DNA from: JACGMN01 sp964522635
GTDB taxonomy: Archaea; Halobacteriota; Syntropharchaeia; Alkanophagales; Methanospirareceae
Direction: 5' to 3'
Length of the DNA stretch: 35,861 bases
Assembly (NCBI GenBank): GCA_964522635.1
Contig: CAZFWT010000008.1
Span: 1-35,861, forward strand
This document shows, piece by piece, positions 8,423 to 17,290 of the stretch (position 1 is its first letter; each line of letters opens with the position of its first letter). A program made the translations under genes and the position numbers. The notes under the pieces were generated by a model. It did no database searches, was not told the DNA's origin, and saw only the letters and a list, made by a program, of their open reading frames with translations.

Positions 8423-10458
8423 TGCTCCAGGGCCTCCTCCTTTAACTTCACTGCACGTTTCGCACCCACGCCGGGAGCCAGCTCGAGCTGCCGCAGATCA
8501 GCCGCCGCCACCTCGCGTGGCGTTCGCAGCCCTCGCGCGTACAGGCCGCGGGCGATCACCCGTCCCACACCTTTTATCGCGATCAGGCCGAGCAATTCCG
8601 ATTTCACACCGTGCTTTATACGGTCGTGGAGGAGTCGCAACCGCGCACTCATGCGGTCCTCTTTGAGGTATTCGGCGATTCGCGAGCCGGCATACGCCAT
8701 CCACCCGAGATTGAAGATGGTGTTGTGAATCTCACCCGGGTACGCGTTGAACTCATCCTTCAACTCGGCGTACGTGTGCTCATCGATCCAAGCCTGCGCC
8801 ACGATCGCACTGCCCAGCGCGTGCCCACCATAATAGACCCACGCGAGGTTCTCGCTCAAATTCGTCGCGATCTCGAACGCATGCTTCACGGTCAGCGGGA
8901 TGATCTCGTCGCATCTGCAGAGCAGGATCAGGAGGTCAAAATCGGAGATGGAGATTGTACCGGCCCTGTCCGCCTCGCTCAAGGTTTGGATACCCTCACG
9001 CAGCTCCAGCGCCGAGTGCACGGATAAGTAGAGTCGTGAGGCGAGCGTGCCGAACGGCGTGGGCCGCAGCCGGTCACCGTCAAGCTCGATGAAGCCCTTT
9101 CGCGCTAGATCCAGCAGGATATCGTCCAGATCCGCCAGGAGTGCTTCCAGCTCCGTGCTATGCTGGTACGCGTAGAAGGTGCTGTTGAGGAACTCGAGGA
9201 CCTGCTCGATCCGCTGTGCGCCGCCGACGATCGTGGCGAGGATCTGCTCGGTCATCGTCTCCGTCGAGAACTGAGACTCGATCCGCTCCAGCTCGCCATC
9301 GATGTACACGCTCTGGATCTCCTCTAACGAATCTTCGTCACGCGCAACAATCACGCCCGTGCCATACGCATCGTGCTCAGGTCGCCCCGCACGTCCAAAG
9401 ACCTGCTTCACCCAGAAGACTGGCATCGGCTCGAGACCGCGACCGAGCGTGTAGAATTTGTAGTTCCGGATCAGCACCAGCTTCGCTGGTAGTGAGACCC
9501 CCATGGCGAGCGTGGGCGTGCAGCAGATCACCTTCAAGTCACGTGTACGAAAGCTGTCCTCGATCGCACGCCGCTGCTCCGGATGCAGCCATGAATTATG
9601 GTACGCAACGCCATAGCGCACGATCTCCGGCAGATCATCCACGCCGATATCCACCTTCTCGGCGAGCGTATCCAGCGCGTCATTCCGCAATCGCAACTCC
9701 GCAGCGATCTTCCGTGCAAACGATGCCGCACCGCGTTTCGTATTCACGAAGACGAGCACCTGCGCGCCACGCCCAACCTCCAGGACGACGCGCTCGATGA
9801 TCTCCCGGTCACTCTTCGCCAGCAAGATCTCTTCCTTTAGCGGCACCGGTCGCCAGTCCGATTGGATGATGCGCGCATCGAGCCAGTCCCCGAACTCCGC
9901 AACGTTCGCGATGGTCGCTGACAATCCGATGACGCGTGCAGCGGGATTAAAGCTCATAAACCGTGCCATTGCGCCTTCTAACCGCGGCCCGCGTTTGTCC
10001 TCGCCCAGCACATGCACCTCATCCACCACCACCACTGAGATGCTCCGCAGCCATGCGGGTTTAAGCCGCGTGAGCGAATCAAGTTTCTCTAACGTTAGAA
10101 TAGTGATGTCGTTACGTTCTAAGTATCGTGATGAGCTCTCATAATCGCCGGTTGAGATCCCTACCGTTACTGCGGCCCCGTATCGCTCCTTGAAGTTCTG
10201 ATACTTCTCGTACGCCAGTGCGTTCAGGGGCACGACGTAGAGACACTTCCCCGAGCCCGTTAGGATTGATTGGAGCATTGACAGCTCAGCCAGGAAGGTC
10301 TTGCCGCTTGCGGTCGGCGTGGCAATGACGAAATTGCGATCCGAATCGAGCAAGCCGGCTCGTATCGCCTCTTCCTGCGGCGGATACAGCTCATTTATTG
10401 CGCTATGAGCAAGAAGAGCTTCAAGGCCCTCGTCTAACGACAGATCAGATAGTTTCAT
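8410..10458 (-). CDS. hel308: Hel308-like Ski2-family DNA helicase
   Basis: A 682-residue superfamily 2 helicase. Visible motifs are Q motif YPPQEEAIRAG, motif I ATPTASGKT (Lys53), motif II DEVHVLGEDKRGPRLE, motif III GLSATIAN, motif IV VFVNTKRGA, and motif VI QVFGRAGRPEHD. A winged-helix/ratchet region follows. The C-terminus has a helix-hairpin-helix (IKGVGRVIARGLYARG and LAPGVGAKRAVKL) as in Hel308 domain 5. Hel308 unwinds lagging strands at stalled forks in archaea. It is slightly shorter than typical members (about 700-750). The start is two bases into the divergent leader of the L37Ae operon, so the promoters of the two units must overlap. Confidence 0.85.
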   Translation of the reverse strand: MKLSDLSLDEGLEALLAHSAINELYPPQEEAIRAGLLDSDRNFVIATPTASGKTFLAELSMLQSILTGSGKCLYVVPLNALAYEKYQNFKERYGAAVTVGISTGDYESSSRYLERNDITILTLEKLDSLTRLKPAWLRSISVVVVDEVHVLGEDKRGPRLEGAMARFMSFNPAARVIGLSATIANVAEFGDWLDARIIQSDWRPVPLKEEILLAKSDREIIERVVLEVGRGAQVLVFVNTKRGAASFARKIAAELRLRNDALDTLAEKVDIGVDDLPEIVRYGVAYHNSWLHPEQRRAIEDSFRTRDLKVICCTPTLAMGVSLPAKLVLIRNYKFYTLGRGLEPMPVFWVKQVFGRAGRPEHDAYGTGVIVARDEDSLEEIQSVYIDGELERIESQFSTETMTEQILATIVGGAQRIEQVLEFLNSTFYAYQHSTELEALLADLDDILLDLARKGFIELDGDRLRPTPFGTLASRLYLSVHSALELREGIQTLSEADRAGTISISDFDLLILLCRCDEIIPLTVKHAFEIATNLSENLAWVYYGGHALGSAIVAQAWIDEHTYAELKDEFNAYPGEIHNTIFNLGWMAYAGSRIAEYLKEDRMSARLRLLHDRIKHGVKSELLGLIAIKGVGRVIARGLYARGLRTPREVAAADLRQLELAPGVGAKRAVKLKEEALEQCMS

Positions 10459-10510
10459 GGCGCGCTGCCAGCTTCAGTTTCCAGATGAGCCGGCATTCGT
10501 ATCGCTAAAC

Positions 10511-10520
10511 TATATATTAG
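10511..10520 (+). promoter_or_regulatory. TATA box of the rpl37ae-rpoP-pcc1 operon
   Basis: TATATATTAG lies about 55 bases before the rpl37ae ATG. Being AT-rich and between divergent genes, it may also serve hel308, whose start is at 10458. Confidence 0.5.
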
Positions 10521-10573
10521 TTCGTTCTTTTCTTTTTCCTGGAGATAAGGTTTACGCGGGCAACGAGAGAGAG

Positions 10574-10903
10574 ATGGCAAGGAAGCAGAAGGGAAAGAAG
10601 GGGAAGAAGACGAAATCCGCCGGCAGGTTCGGCGTTCGATACGGTCGTAAGATCAGGCGAGCGATTGCCTCGATTGAGGAGCGAACCCGAGCTGCGCATA
10701 CGTGCCCGAGTTGTGAGCATCCGTCAGTACGACGGATCGGAACGGGCATCTGGCAGTGCAGGAAATGCGGCTATACCTTCACCGGTGGGACTTACATCCC
10801 TCATACTGCACCGGGGATTTCCGCACAGCGGACGGTGGGTCGAATTCTGGAACGTGCGCCGGAGCTCACCGTAGAGCGCGAGGCGGAATCAGGGGGCGAC
10901 TAA
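10574..10903 (+). CDS. rpl37ae: 50S ribosomal protein L37Ae
   Basis: A 109-residue protein with a basic N-terminal tail rich in Lys/Gly and the eL43 zinc ribbon, CPSCEHPSVRRIGTGIWQC followed by RKCGYTFTGGTYIPHT. The four Cys ligands are intact. The open frame reaches back to 10457, but the ATG at 10574 gives the family start MARKQKGKKG. The C-terminal extension past the zinc ribbon (about 30 residues) is acidic and longer than in many homologues. It heads the conserved archaeal cluster with rpoP and pcc1. Confidence 0.95.
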   Translation: MARKQKGKKGKKTKSAGRFGVRYGRKIRRAIASIEERTRAAHTCPSCEHPSVRRIGTGIWQCRKCGYTFTGGTYIPHTAPGISAQRTVGRILERAPELTVEREAESGGD

Positions 10904-10906
10904 ACT

Positions 10907-11050
10907 ATGAGCTACTACTGCTTGCGCTGCAAGCGCGAGGTTGAGATTCATGAGGAGAACTACCAGGGCGTCCGCTGCCCTTACTGCGGCTATCGCGCGT
11001 TGGAGAAAGAGCGCCCCACGGTCGTCGTGAAGAAGTTAAAAGCGATCTGA
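10907..11050 (+). CDS. rpoP: DNA-directed RNA polymerase subunit P (Rpo12)
   Basis: A 47-residue protein with the RPABC4-type zinc ribbon, CLRCKREVEI and later CPYCGYRALEKERP, ending VVVKKLKAI. Rpo12 is a small assembly subunit of archaeal RNA polymerase. The gene is a full-length member of the family and begins three bases after the rpl37ae stop, the usual archaeal order. Confidence 0.95.
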   Translation: MSYYCLRCKREVEIHEENYQGVRCPYCGYRALEKERPTVVVKKLKAI

Positions 11051-11117
11051 ATTGAGGTTACGTATTACGCGCCCGCGAAGCGAAGTGTGTCCAATACCAC
11101 TCCTGAGGTCCGTCTAC

Positions 11118-11387
11118 ATGCAGATCAGTGCGGAATTCGAGTTCGAGGCCGATGCGGAGACAGTGCAGACGATCTACCAGTCGATCAAGGAGGAGCAGGA
11201 TGCGGGAGATGCGAGGAGAGGGTCAGCAGTCGCGCTCGAGCTCCGGGGACAGACATTACATATGTCTCTGTTTGAGGACGACCCCACGAGGTTGCGAGCC
11301 GTGGCGAATACCTGGCTCCGGTTGGTAAAGGTGGCATATGAAATGGTAGAGGTGATCGAAGAATGCGGCCGCACTACTGGTTTCTAA
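11118..11387 (+). CDS. pcc1: KEOPS complex subunit Pcc1
   Basis: An 89-residue Pcc1 protein, the dimerising subunit of the KEOPS complex that makes the t6A37 tRNA modification. Family features are the alternating N-terminal strand MQISAEFEFE, a helix with TIYQSIKEEQ, and the C-terminal helix LRAVANTWLRLVKVAYEMVE. A TTG start at 11052 would add 22 residues with no family resemblance. The ATG at 11118 has a TGAGGT ribosome site at 11104-11109 and matches the usual N-terminus. It follows rpoP, as in many archaea. Confidence 0.88.
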   Translation: MQISAEFEFEADAETVQTIYQSIKEEQDAGDARRGSAVALELRGQTLHMSLFEDDPTRLRAVANTWLRLVKVAYEMVEVIEECGRTTGF

Positions 11388-11557
11388 GCGGGATACCAGC
11401 ATTGGTGACGGTCCTGGTGGGCATTCTCATTCTCCTGGCCATCATCTGGCTGCTTATCAAATTACTGCCGTACATCATCATCGCGCTCGGCATTCTGATC
11501 CTTATTCTGGTCGTGCTTTACCTTCTGTCGCGGCTGTTTGGCACCTCCTCATACTGA
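11363..11557 (+). CDS. small two-helix membrane protein
   Basis: A 64-residue very hydrophobic protein with two probable transmembrane helices: residues about 12-30 (rich in Leu/Ile/Val) and about 34-57, separated by LLIKLLP. It overlaps the end of pcc1 by 25 bases. The start is strongly supported by GAGGTGATC at 11349-11357, a near-perfect anti-16S match five bases before the ATG. I do not recognise the family and assign no function. In many archaea prefoldin beta follows pcc1, so this gene occupies an unusual slot. Confidence 0.65.
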   Translation: MRPHYWFLSGIPALVTVLVGILILLAIIWLLIKLLPYIIIALGILILILVVLYLLSRLFGTSSY

Positions 11558-11584
11558 GCCTGAGCGGTAGCGAGTTGTATATTA

Positions 11585-11624
11585 TTTTTATATGCCAGAC
11601 TGCAGGGATATACTAGGTAGGAGG
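11585..11624 (+). promoter_or_regulatory. promoter and ribosome site of the Yip1/ABC operon
   Basis: A TTTTTATATG TATA element begins at 11585, followed by GGAGG at 11620-11624. The ribosome site sits eight bases before a TTG at 11633 and only two bases before a TTG at 11627, which decides for the 11633 start. Confidence 0.5.
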
Positions 11625-11632
11625 AATTGAAA

Positions 11633-12289
11633 TTGAACCTGTTAGAAGTCTTGACAAATCCGAACGCGTTTTTCGCTGCGAAGCTGCAAGATGCTATGAG
11701 TCTGCGTGTGCCCGCACTGCTCGTCCTGATCAGTGGGTTGATCAGCGGCAGTGCCGCGTACATGATCACCGGTATCACCCTTGAGATGCTGCAGGGCACA
11801 CTGCCGCCGGAGGCGCAGAGCATTGCCGCCACGGTAGGGGGCGTTAGTGCGTTCGTCGGAGCAGTGTTGTTCTCATTGCTCCTCTGGGTCATCTATACTG
11901 CGGTCTTCTTCGGCATCTCCGCGCTCTTCAAAGGCGAAGGTGACTTCAAGCGCACGCTTGAGTTCGTTGGCTACGGCTACATCCCGATCATCATCGGCGG
12001 GATCATCAGTGCGATACTGATATACAACTTCGTGGCGACGGCGCAGCCACCACACGTCACTGATCCGGCGGCCTTGGCGGAGGTCATCGCGCAGTGGATA
12101 ACGAGCAACCCCACGTTCCAGCTCGCCCCCGTCATCGGCATACTCTTCATGCTCTGGGCGGCGAACATCTGGATCTTTGGCCTGAAGCATGCGCGAAACC
12201 TCTCCACGAAACATGCGGCGATCACGGTCGGTATTCCGATCGCCGTCTACATCCTGTATTCAGTCTGGCAGTTAGGAGTGCTCTGGTGA
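11633..12289 (+). CDS. Yip1-domain integral membrane protein
   Basis: A 218-residue protein starting MNLLEVLTNPNAFF, the amphipathic entry common to prokaryotic Yip1/DUF1282 proteins. About five membrane helices follow (LLVLISGLISGSAAYM, a long pair around residues 70-100, YIPIIIGGIISAILIY, VIGILFMLWAANIWIFGL and a final helix). The conserved polar GYGYIP between helices is typical. Its role is unknown, and Yip1-like proteins often neighbour ABC export genes. The start is TTG. Its TGA overlaps the ATG of the next gene (TGATG at 12287-12291), so the two are translationally coupled. Confidence 0.8.
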   Translation: MNLLEVLTNPNAFFAAKLQDAMSLRVPALLVLISGLISGSAAYMITGITLEMLQGTLPPEAQSIAATVGGVSAFVGAVLFSLLLWVIYTAVFFGISALFKGEGDFKRTLEFVGYGYIPIIIGGIISAILIYNFVATAQPPHVTDPAALAEVIAQWITSNPTFQLAPVIGILFMLWAANIWIFGLKHARNLSTKHAAITVGIPIAVYILYSVWQLGVLW

Positions 12290-13449
12290 TGCGGTCGCGC
12301 ACCCTCGCGCTCTTACTCGTGCTCTCACTCTCGCTCGTGCTCCTCGCAGGAACCGCCAGCGCGCAGGAAACCGCAGAGCCAAAGTCCTCGATCATGGTGT
12401 CCAGCTATCATGTGAGTCCCGAAGTGCTCATGCAGAAGGATATTGGCACGATCACGGTGACGGTGAAGAACATGGAGCTGCTCGAGAGTGTAAAGATAAA
12501 AGAAGCGTCGCTGATCGACCGTGATCTCAAAGTTCTGAGCAAACCGTACGTCAACATCGGGAGCCTGGGCCCTGGCGAGAGCCTCACGCTCTCGTTCACC
12601 ATTCAGGCGGGCTTCGAGGATGGCATCTTTTATCCGAAACTCTTAGTGGATGCGGAAGCGGCAGAAAATGTCCGCTATCAAATCCCCGTTAAGGTCGAGA
12701 GCACGTCCCTGGCCATGGGGCTGCATGCGCTCCCGGAAGAGATCGTGAAGGACGACCGTGCGCACCTTGAGCTCCTGGTGGGCAACTCGCGACCGAACAC
12801 CGTCACCGGGGTGAAGATCGTTACCGCTGATGAGCAGGTGATACCCTCCGAAGTGTTCCTGGGTGCACTCCCGTCGGACGAATCAACGGTAGCCGAATTT
12901 GAGTATACCCCGCAGTCCACAGGTACGCAGACCATCCACTTCGTATTGGAGTTCAGAAACGGCGATAATCGGCACGTAACCACGCTTGACGTCCCGTTGA
13001 CAGTAACGGAGAGCAAGAAGAGCGCGGAGCTTATCCTTACAGGGATTGAGGTGGAGCCCCTGCTCGAGCCGTCTGGCTATAAGATCACCGGTGACATCAA
13101 CAATGCGGGCCTGGAAGAAGCGCGGAGCGTGGTCATGAAGGTGGGTGAGGCCGCGGGTATTGCGGCAATAGACCCCTACAAGACCTACTTCGTCGGCTTG
13201 CTCGATCCAGACGATTTCAGCAGCTTCGAGCTCGACATCGCGGTGGAAGGCGACGTGACCACGGTGCCGCTGCTCATCGAGTATAAGGATGAGGACGGCA
13301 ATCTCTTCTCTCAGGTCGAATACGTCTCGATCGAGCACCGTGAGCAGGCGCAGAATCCAGACGAGCTACCACTGCCCCTCATCGGTGCGCTCGTCGTTAT
13401 TGCGGTATTCGTTGTCGGCATGATCGTGTACTCGTGGAAGAAGCGATGA
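12289..13449 (+). CDS. COG1361-like membrane-anchored surface protein
   Basis: A 386-residue secreted protein. A signal peptide is visible (Arg-x-Arg, a Leu-rich core, then TASA with cleavage probably before QET). The body is beta-rich with repeated CARDB/NEW3-like modules, for example GTITVTVKNMELLESVKI, then HLELLVGNSRPNTVTGVKI and ITGDINNAGLEEARSVVM. A single C-terminal helix (ALVVIAVFVVGMIVYSW) ends in basic KKR. It therefore sits on the cell surface anchored by its C-terminus. It lies between the Yip1-like gene and the ABC genes, overlapping the next start by ATGA. COG1361 proteins beside MacB-type ABC genes recur in methanogens and may be periplasmic partners; this role is inferred. Confidence 0.82.
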   Translation: MRSRTLALLLVLSLSLVLLAGTASAQETAEPKSSIMVSSYHVSPEVLMQKDIGTITVTVKNMELLESVKIKEASLIDRDLKVLSKPYVNIGSLGPGESLTLSFTIQAGFEDGIFYPKLLVDAEAAENVRYQIPVKVESTSLAMGLHALPEEIVKDDRAHLELLVGNSRPNTVTGVKIVTADEQVIPSEVFLGALPSDESTVAEFEYTPQSTGTQTIHFVLEFRNGDNRHVTTLDVPLTVTESKKSAELILTGIEVEPLLEPSGYKITGDINNAGLEEARSVVMKVGEAAGIAAIDPYKTYFVGLLDPDDFSSFELDIAVEGDVTTVPLLIEYKDEDGNLFSQVEYVSIEHREQAQNPDELPLPLIGALVVIAVFVVGMIVYSWKKR

Positions 13450-14117
13450 TTGTCGTGGAGCTAGTAGAAGTCACGAAGATTTACGAACTTCCGCGAGGGA
13501 GCGTCAAAGTACTGGATAACGTAAGTGTATGCATCGAGGCCGGCGACTTCATCTCGATTATGGGCCCCTCGGGCTCCGGTAAGACCACCCTGCTCAATAT
13601 CATCGGCTGCCTGGACACGCCGACGAGTGGTCGCGTGATGATCGGTAACGAAGATGTTAGCGGGCTGGGTGACGAGGAATTGACGAAGATACGGCGCGAT
13701 AAGATCGGCTTCGTCTTCCAGCAGTTCAACCTCATTCCCACACTGACCGCGGTGGAGAACATCGCGTATCCGCTACGGCTCAAAGGTGTGAGCGAACACG
13801 AGGAGCGGAGTAAAGCCCTCTTACGGTCGATAGGTCTGGCCGAGGAGCTGGGCGAGAACAAACCGAATGAGCTCTCAGGCGGCGAGCAGCAGCGCGTGGC
13901 AATTGCACGGGCACTGGCAAACGAGCCGGAGACCATTCTCGCCGACGAGCCCACCGGCAATCTGGACTCGAAGACGAGCACGGACATCATGGAGCTCCTG
14001 AAGGAGACAAACGAACGCGGTACCACGATAATCGTAGTGACACACGATCCGCAGGTCGCGGCGTATACGAGACGCACCTTCAGGCTCGCGGACGGGAGGA
14101 TAGAGGGCACCGCATGA
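13446..14117 (+). CDS. ABC transporter ATP-binding protein, LolD/MacB type
   Basis: A 223-residue ATPase with Walker A GPSGSGKTT (residues 40-48), Q-loop FVFQQFNLIPTLTAVEN, signature LSGGEQQRVAIARAL, Walker B TILADEPTGNLD and the H-loop VVTHD. The LIPTLTAVENI region is typical of the LolD/MacB/FtsE class. The start at 13446 forms an ATGA overlap with the upstream surface-protein gene; a GTG four codons earlier is less likely. With the following FtsX-fold permease it forms a mechanotransmission-type ABC system rather than a classical substrate importer. The cargo is unknown. Confidence 0.95.
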   Translation: MIVVELVEVTKIYELPRGSVKVLDNVSVCIEAGDFISIMGPSGSGKTTLLNIIGCLDTPTSGRVMIGNEDVSGLGDEELTKIRRDKIGFVFQQFNLIPTLTAVENIAYPLRLKGVSEHEERSKALLRSIGLAEELGENKPNELSGGEQQRVAIARALANEPETILADEPTGNLDSKTSTDIMELLKETNERGTTIIVVTHDPQVAAYTRRTFRLADGRIEGTA

Positions 14118-15235
14118 TCTACTTCGAGTTCGCGAAACGGAACCTCAAGCGGCATACCTTCAGGTCGGTGCTCGCGATCGTCGGCATTGTCATCGGCGTG
14201 CTCGCGATTACCGCGCTCGGCATTCTCGGCAACAGCGTCCGGCTCTCAGCCTCCGAGCAGTTGCATCTCATTGGAAACGAGCTCGTCGTCTACCCCTATG
14301 GCGATGCCACCATCTCCGAGGATCATCTCGAGCAGATCGAGAAGGTAGCGGGAGAAGCAATACCGGTGATGTCGGGCGTTGATAAGGTGATCTTTGGCGA
14401 TGAGACCGCTTTGGTGGCCGTGTACGGGCTCAGAAGCGAAGACATCCCGAAACTGCTGGAGAATGCGGACGGGCAGTATCTCAAACACGGCTCTTCAAAC
14501 TGCATGGTCGGCTCACGCCTTGCCGCGGATTATGAGCTCAACGTGGGCGAACGCGCGACACTCAAAGCGCAGAAGCCACGGATCGTGGGTATCCTGGAAG
14601 AACGGGGCATTGGGTTCGATATCAACCCTGATAACGCCATTATTATCTCAGATAAGCTCTTTACCGCGCTCTATAATGCCTCGGACTACAACCTGGTGGT
14701 GGTCAGAGTGGAGGACCTCGAAGAGCTCGAGGCGACGCGGGAAGAGATCGAAGCGCGACTGAACAAGAAAGAGCAGGTGGTCACCGTGATGGAGATGAAG
14801 ATGATTGTTGAGGGGATCAAGAGTTTGTTTGACACCATCTCGCTCTTCCTGCTCGGGATCGGCTCTATCTCACTCGTCGTTGCAGGCGTCAGCATACTGA
14901 ACGTCATGATGATGTCAACGGTGGAGCGGACAAAGGAGATTGGGGTGATGCGCGCGATCGGCACCTCGAGGAGCGGTATTCTGCAGATGTTCCTCTTCGA
15001 ATCCCTGATCCTAGGCGCGGTGGGCGGCGTGCTGGGCGCGCTGTTCGGCTTTGGGATCGGGTATCTTGTGGACGTGCTGATCCTCGAGGAGGCGTCGTAT
15101 CTCTTCACCACCTCGAGCATCGCGTATATCTTCCTCGGCGTTGGATTCGGGATCGGAACGAGCGTAATCAGCGGTCTCTATCCAGCATGGCGCGCGTCAA
15201 AGCTGAAGCCGATCGAAGCGTTGCGGTATGAATGA
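14114..15235 (+). CDS. MacB/FtsX-fold ABC transporter permease
   Basis: A 373-residue permease. The N-terminus has MIYFEFAKRNLKRHTFRSVLAIVGIVIGV, with the first membrane helix. A MacB-like extracellular domain spans about residues 40-220. Three C-terminal helices carry the FtsX signature MMMSTVERTKEIGVMRAIG, then AVGGVLGALFGFGIGYLV and a last helix ending GLYPAWRASKLKPIEALRYE. The start overlaps the ATPase stop by ATGA. Together the two subunits resemble MacB or LolCDE modules that power extracytoplasmic protein or lipoprotein movements. Here the partner is presumably the COG1361-like protein. Confidence 0.93.
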   Translation: MIYFEFAKRNLKRHTFRSVLAIVGIVIGVLAITALGILGNSVRLSASEQLHLIGNELVVYPYGDATISEDHLEQIEKVAGEAIPVMSGVDKVIFGDETALVAVYGLRSEDIPKLLENADGQYLKHGSSNCMVGSRLAADYELNVGERATLKAQKPRIVGILEERGIGFDINPDNAIIISDKLFTALYNASDYNLVVVRVEDLEELEATREEIEARLNKKEQVVTVMEMKMIVEGIKSLFDTISLFLLGIGSISLVVAGVSILNVMMMSTVERTKEIGVMRAIGTSRSGILQMFLFESLILGAVGGVLGALFGFGIGYLVDVLILEEASYLFTTSSIAYIFLGVGFGIGTSVISGLYPAWRASKLKPIEALRYE

Positions 15236-15312
15236 ATGAGTCTGCTGTGCGAACGGCTTTATGTACAGCGGCGTTCCTTTTTCTGCGTCGAAACACACTT
15301 TGTTAACGTGAA

Positions 15313-17247
15313 ATGAAGGAGTCCATGAGCAGTGTGGACGTTGCAGCCGTGGTGATCGAGCTCCAGGAGCTGGTGGGCGCGCGCCTCGTGAAGGCCTATC
15401 AGCACGGTAAGGACGAGATACGGCTGAAACTGCACCAGAAAGACCGGGGCTCGCTCGATTTGATCATCGAGGCGGGTAAACGGATCCATCTCACCAGATA
15501 CAAGCGCCCGACGCCGCGAATGCCCTCGAACTTCGCCATGTACATCCGCAAGCATCTCGGCGGCGGTCGGCTCGCAGGAATTCAGCAGCTCGACTTCGAC
15601 CGGATCGTGGCGTTAACGATTGAGCGCTGGGATAAAAAGACCACGTTACTTGCGGAATTACTGCCCCGGGGTAATCTCGTGCTCGTTGACGAGGATGAGC
15701 TGATCATGCAGCCGTTGCGGCGAAAGAGCTTCGCCACACGGGAGATCAAGGTACGCACGAAATACGAGCGTCCGCCGTCGCGCGTGAATCCGTTGACCGT
15801 GACCGAGCAGGAGCTGAAAGCGCTATGCCACGAGCAGGATAAGGACGTGGTACGGGTGCTGGCCGCAGAGCTGAGCCTGGGCGGGTTGTACGCCGAGGAG
15901 CTCTGCAAGCTCGCAGGCATCGAGAAGACCAAGGCGGCAAACGAGCTCACCGAGGTTGACCTTTCCGCAATTGCTGCGGCACTGCAGACGCTCTTCAAGC
16001 CGCTGCTCACCCGCGACAAAAACCTGTTGAGACCGCATATCGTGCTCGAAGCCCAGGAGAAGCTGGACGTGCTCCCCTTCGAGTTGAACGCGTATAGCGA
16101 GCAGGACAAGCAATTCTTTGACTCGTTCAATGAGGCGGCAGACGAGTTCTTCACTCTGCAACTCGCCGAAGCGGTCGAGGAGCAGGTGAAGGTTGAGCAG
16201 GAGAAAGGGATCAGCAAGCACGAGCACGTGCTGACCGAGCAGCTCGCAGCGCTTCAGAACTTCGAGCGCAAGGAAGCGGAATGCATACAGAAGGGCGAGC
16301 TGATCTACACGCGGTATACCGAGCTCGAAGCGCTGCTTCACGAACAGCCGAAGGGACGAAAGACGATTACCGTTACCCTACCTGGCAGTGATCTCCCGCT
16401 CGAGCTTGACACTTCGCTCTCGCTACATCAGAATGCCGGCGCGTATTACGAACGTGCAAAGACGTTCAGGAAGAAGCGAGAGGGTGTGGCGCGCGCGATC
16501 GAGGAGACGAAAGAGCGGATAGAGGCTGAGAAGGCGAGAGAGGCGGAACGCGAAGAAGCGTTCATCCCGGAGAAGAAAGAGGTTAGACTGGTGCGGGAGG
16601 AGTGGTACGAGAAGTTCAGGTGGTTCGAGACCTCAGACGGCTTCCTCGTCATCGGCGGCAGAGACGCGACCACCAACGAGTTCGTGGTGAAGAAGCATAT
16701 GGCGCCCAACGACCTGTTCTGCCATACGCAGGCCGAGGGCGCGCCGGTCGTGATCGCGAAGACTGGTGGTAAGGAGATATCGGAGGCAGGCTTGAGGGAG
16801 ATCGCGCAGTTCGCCACCTCATACTCAAGCTTATGGAAGTACGGGTTCTACGAGGGCGAGTGCTACTGCGTGCCCGGCGAGCAGGTGAGCAAGACGCCGC
16901 CATCGGGCGAATACATCAAGAAAGGGAGCTTCGTGGTGCGCGGCAAGCGACGTTACTTCAAAGCGCCGCTGGGGCTCTGCATCGGGCTGAAGAAGGGTAA
17001 GCTGGTGGTCGTGCCGGCAACGGAGGCGCAGCAAGAGCAGATGGAGCGGTACGTGGAGCTAGCACCGGAAGGCGAGCTGGAGAAGAATGAGCTGGCTAAA
17101 CAAATCCTCAAGATCTTTCTCGATACGGCAAAAGAGGACGGGAAAGGTAAAGAGGAGATCGAGCAACAGGTAACGTTAGAGAAAGTGCAGCGGTATCTTC
17201 CGCCCGGGAAGTCGAGAGTGAAGGCAGTTTATCCGCCTCTCGGATGA
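15313..17247 (+). CDS. rqcH: ribosome quality-control protein RqcH (NFACT family)
   Basis: A 644-residue NFACT protein, the archaeal Rqc2 homologue that marks peptides on stalled 50S subunits by Ala tailing. The N-terminal NFACT-N starts MSSVDVAAVVIELQELVGAR after a short lead. A helix-hairpin-helix-like part occurs around residues 170-215, and a long coiled coil spans about 290-425. The NFACT-R domain near residues 440-560 carries GGRDATTNEFVVKKHM, DLFCHTQAEGAPVVI and YCVPGEQVSKTPPSGEYI. The ATG at 15325 is an alternative start. Confidence 0.93.
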   Translation: MKESMSSVDVAAVVIELQELVGARLVKAYQHGKDEIRLKLHQKDRGSLDLIIEAGKRIHLTRYKRPTPRMPSNFAMYIRKHLGGGRLAGIQQLDFDRIVALTIERWDKKTTLLAELLPRGNLVLVDEDELIMQPLRRKSFATREIKVRTKYERPPSRVNPLTVTEQELKALCHEQDKDVVRVLAAELSLGGLYAEELCKLAGIEKTKAANELTEVDLSAIAAALQTLFKPLLTRDKNLLRPHIVLEAQEKLDVLPFELNAYSEQDKQFFDSFNEAADEFFTLQLAEAVEEQVKVEQEKGISKHEHVLTEQLAALQNFERKEAECIQKGELIYTRYTELEALLHEQPKGRKTITVTLPGSDLPLELDTSLSLHQNAGAYYERAKTFRKKREGVARAIEETKERIEAEKAREAEREEAFIPEKKEVRLVREEWYEKFRWFETSDGFLVIGGRDATTNEFVVKKHMAPNDLFCHTQAEGAPVVIAKTGGKEISEAGLREIAQFATSYSSLWKYGFYEGECYCVPGEQVSKTPPSGEYIKKGSFVVRGKRRYFKAPLGLCIGLKKGKLVVVPATEAQQEQMERYVELAPEGELEKNELAKQILKIFLDTAKEDGKGKEEIEQQVTLEKVQRYLPPGKSRVKAVYPPLG

Positions 17248-17290
17248 TGATAAGTGATCGCTTCCATCAAGAAGCGGGGGAAAGCTAGAT

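Noticed and set aside
10457..10573. N-terminal extension of L37Ae from the ATG at 10457
   Set aside because: The extension covers the TATA box and hel308 divergent region and is not part of the ribosomal protein family; the ATG at 10574 gives the normal start.
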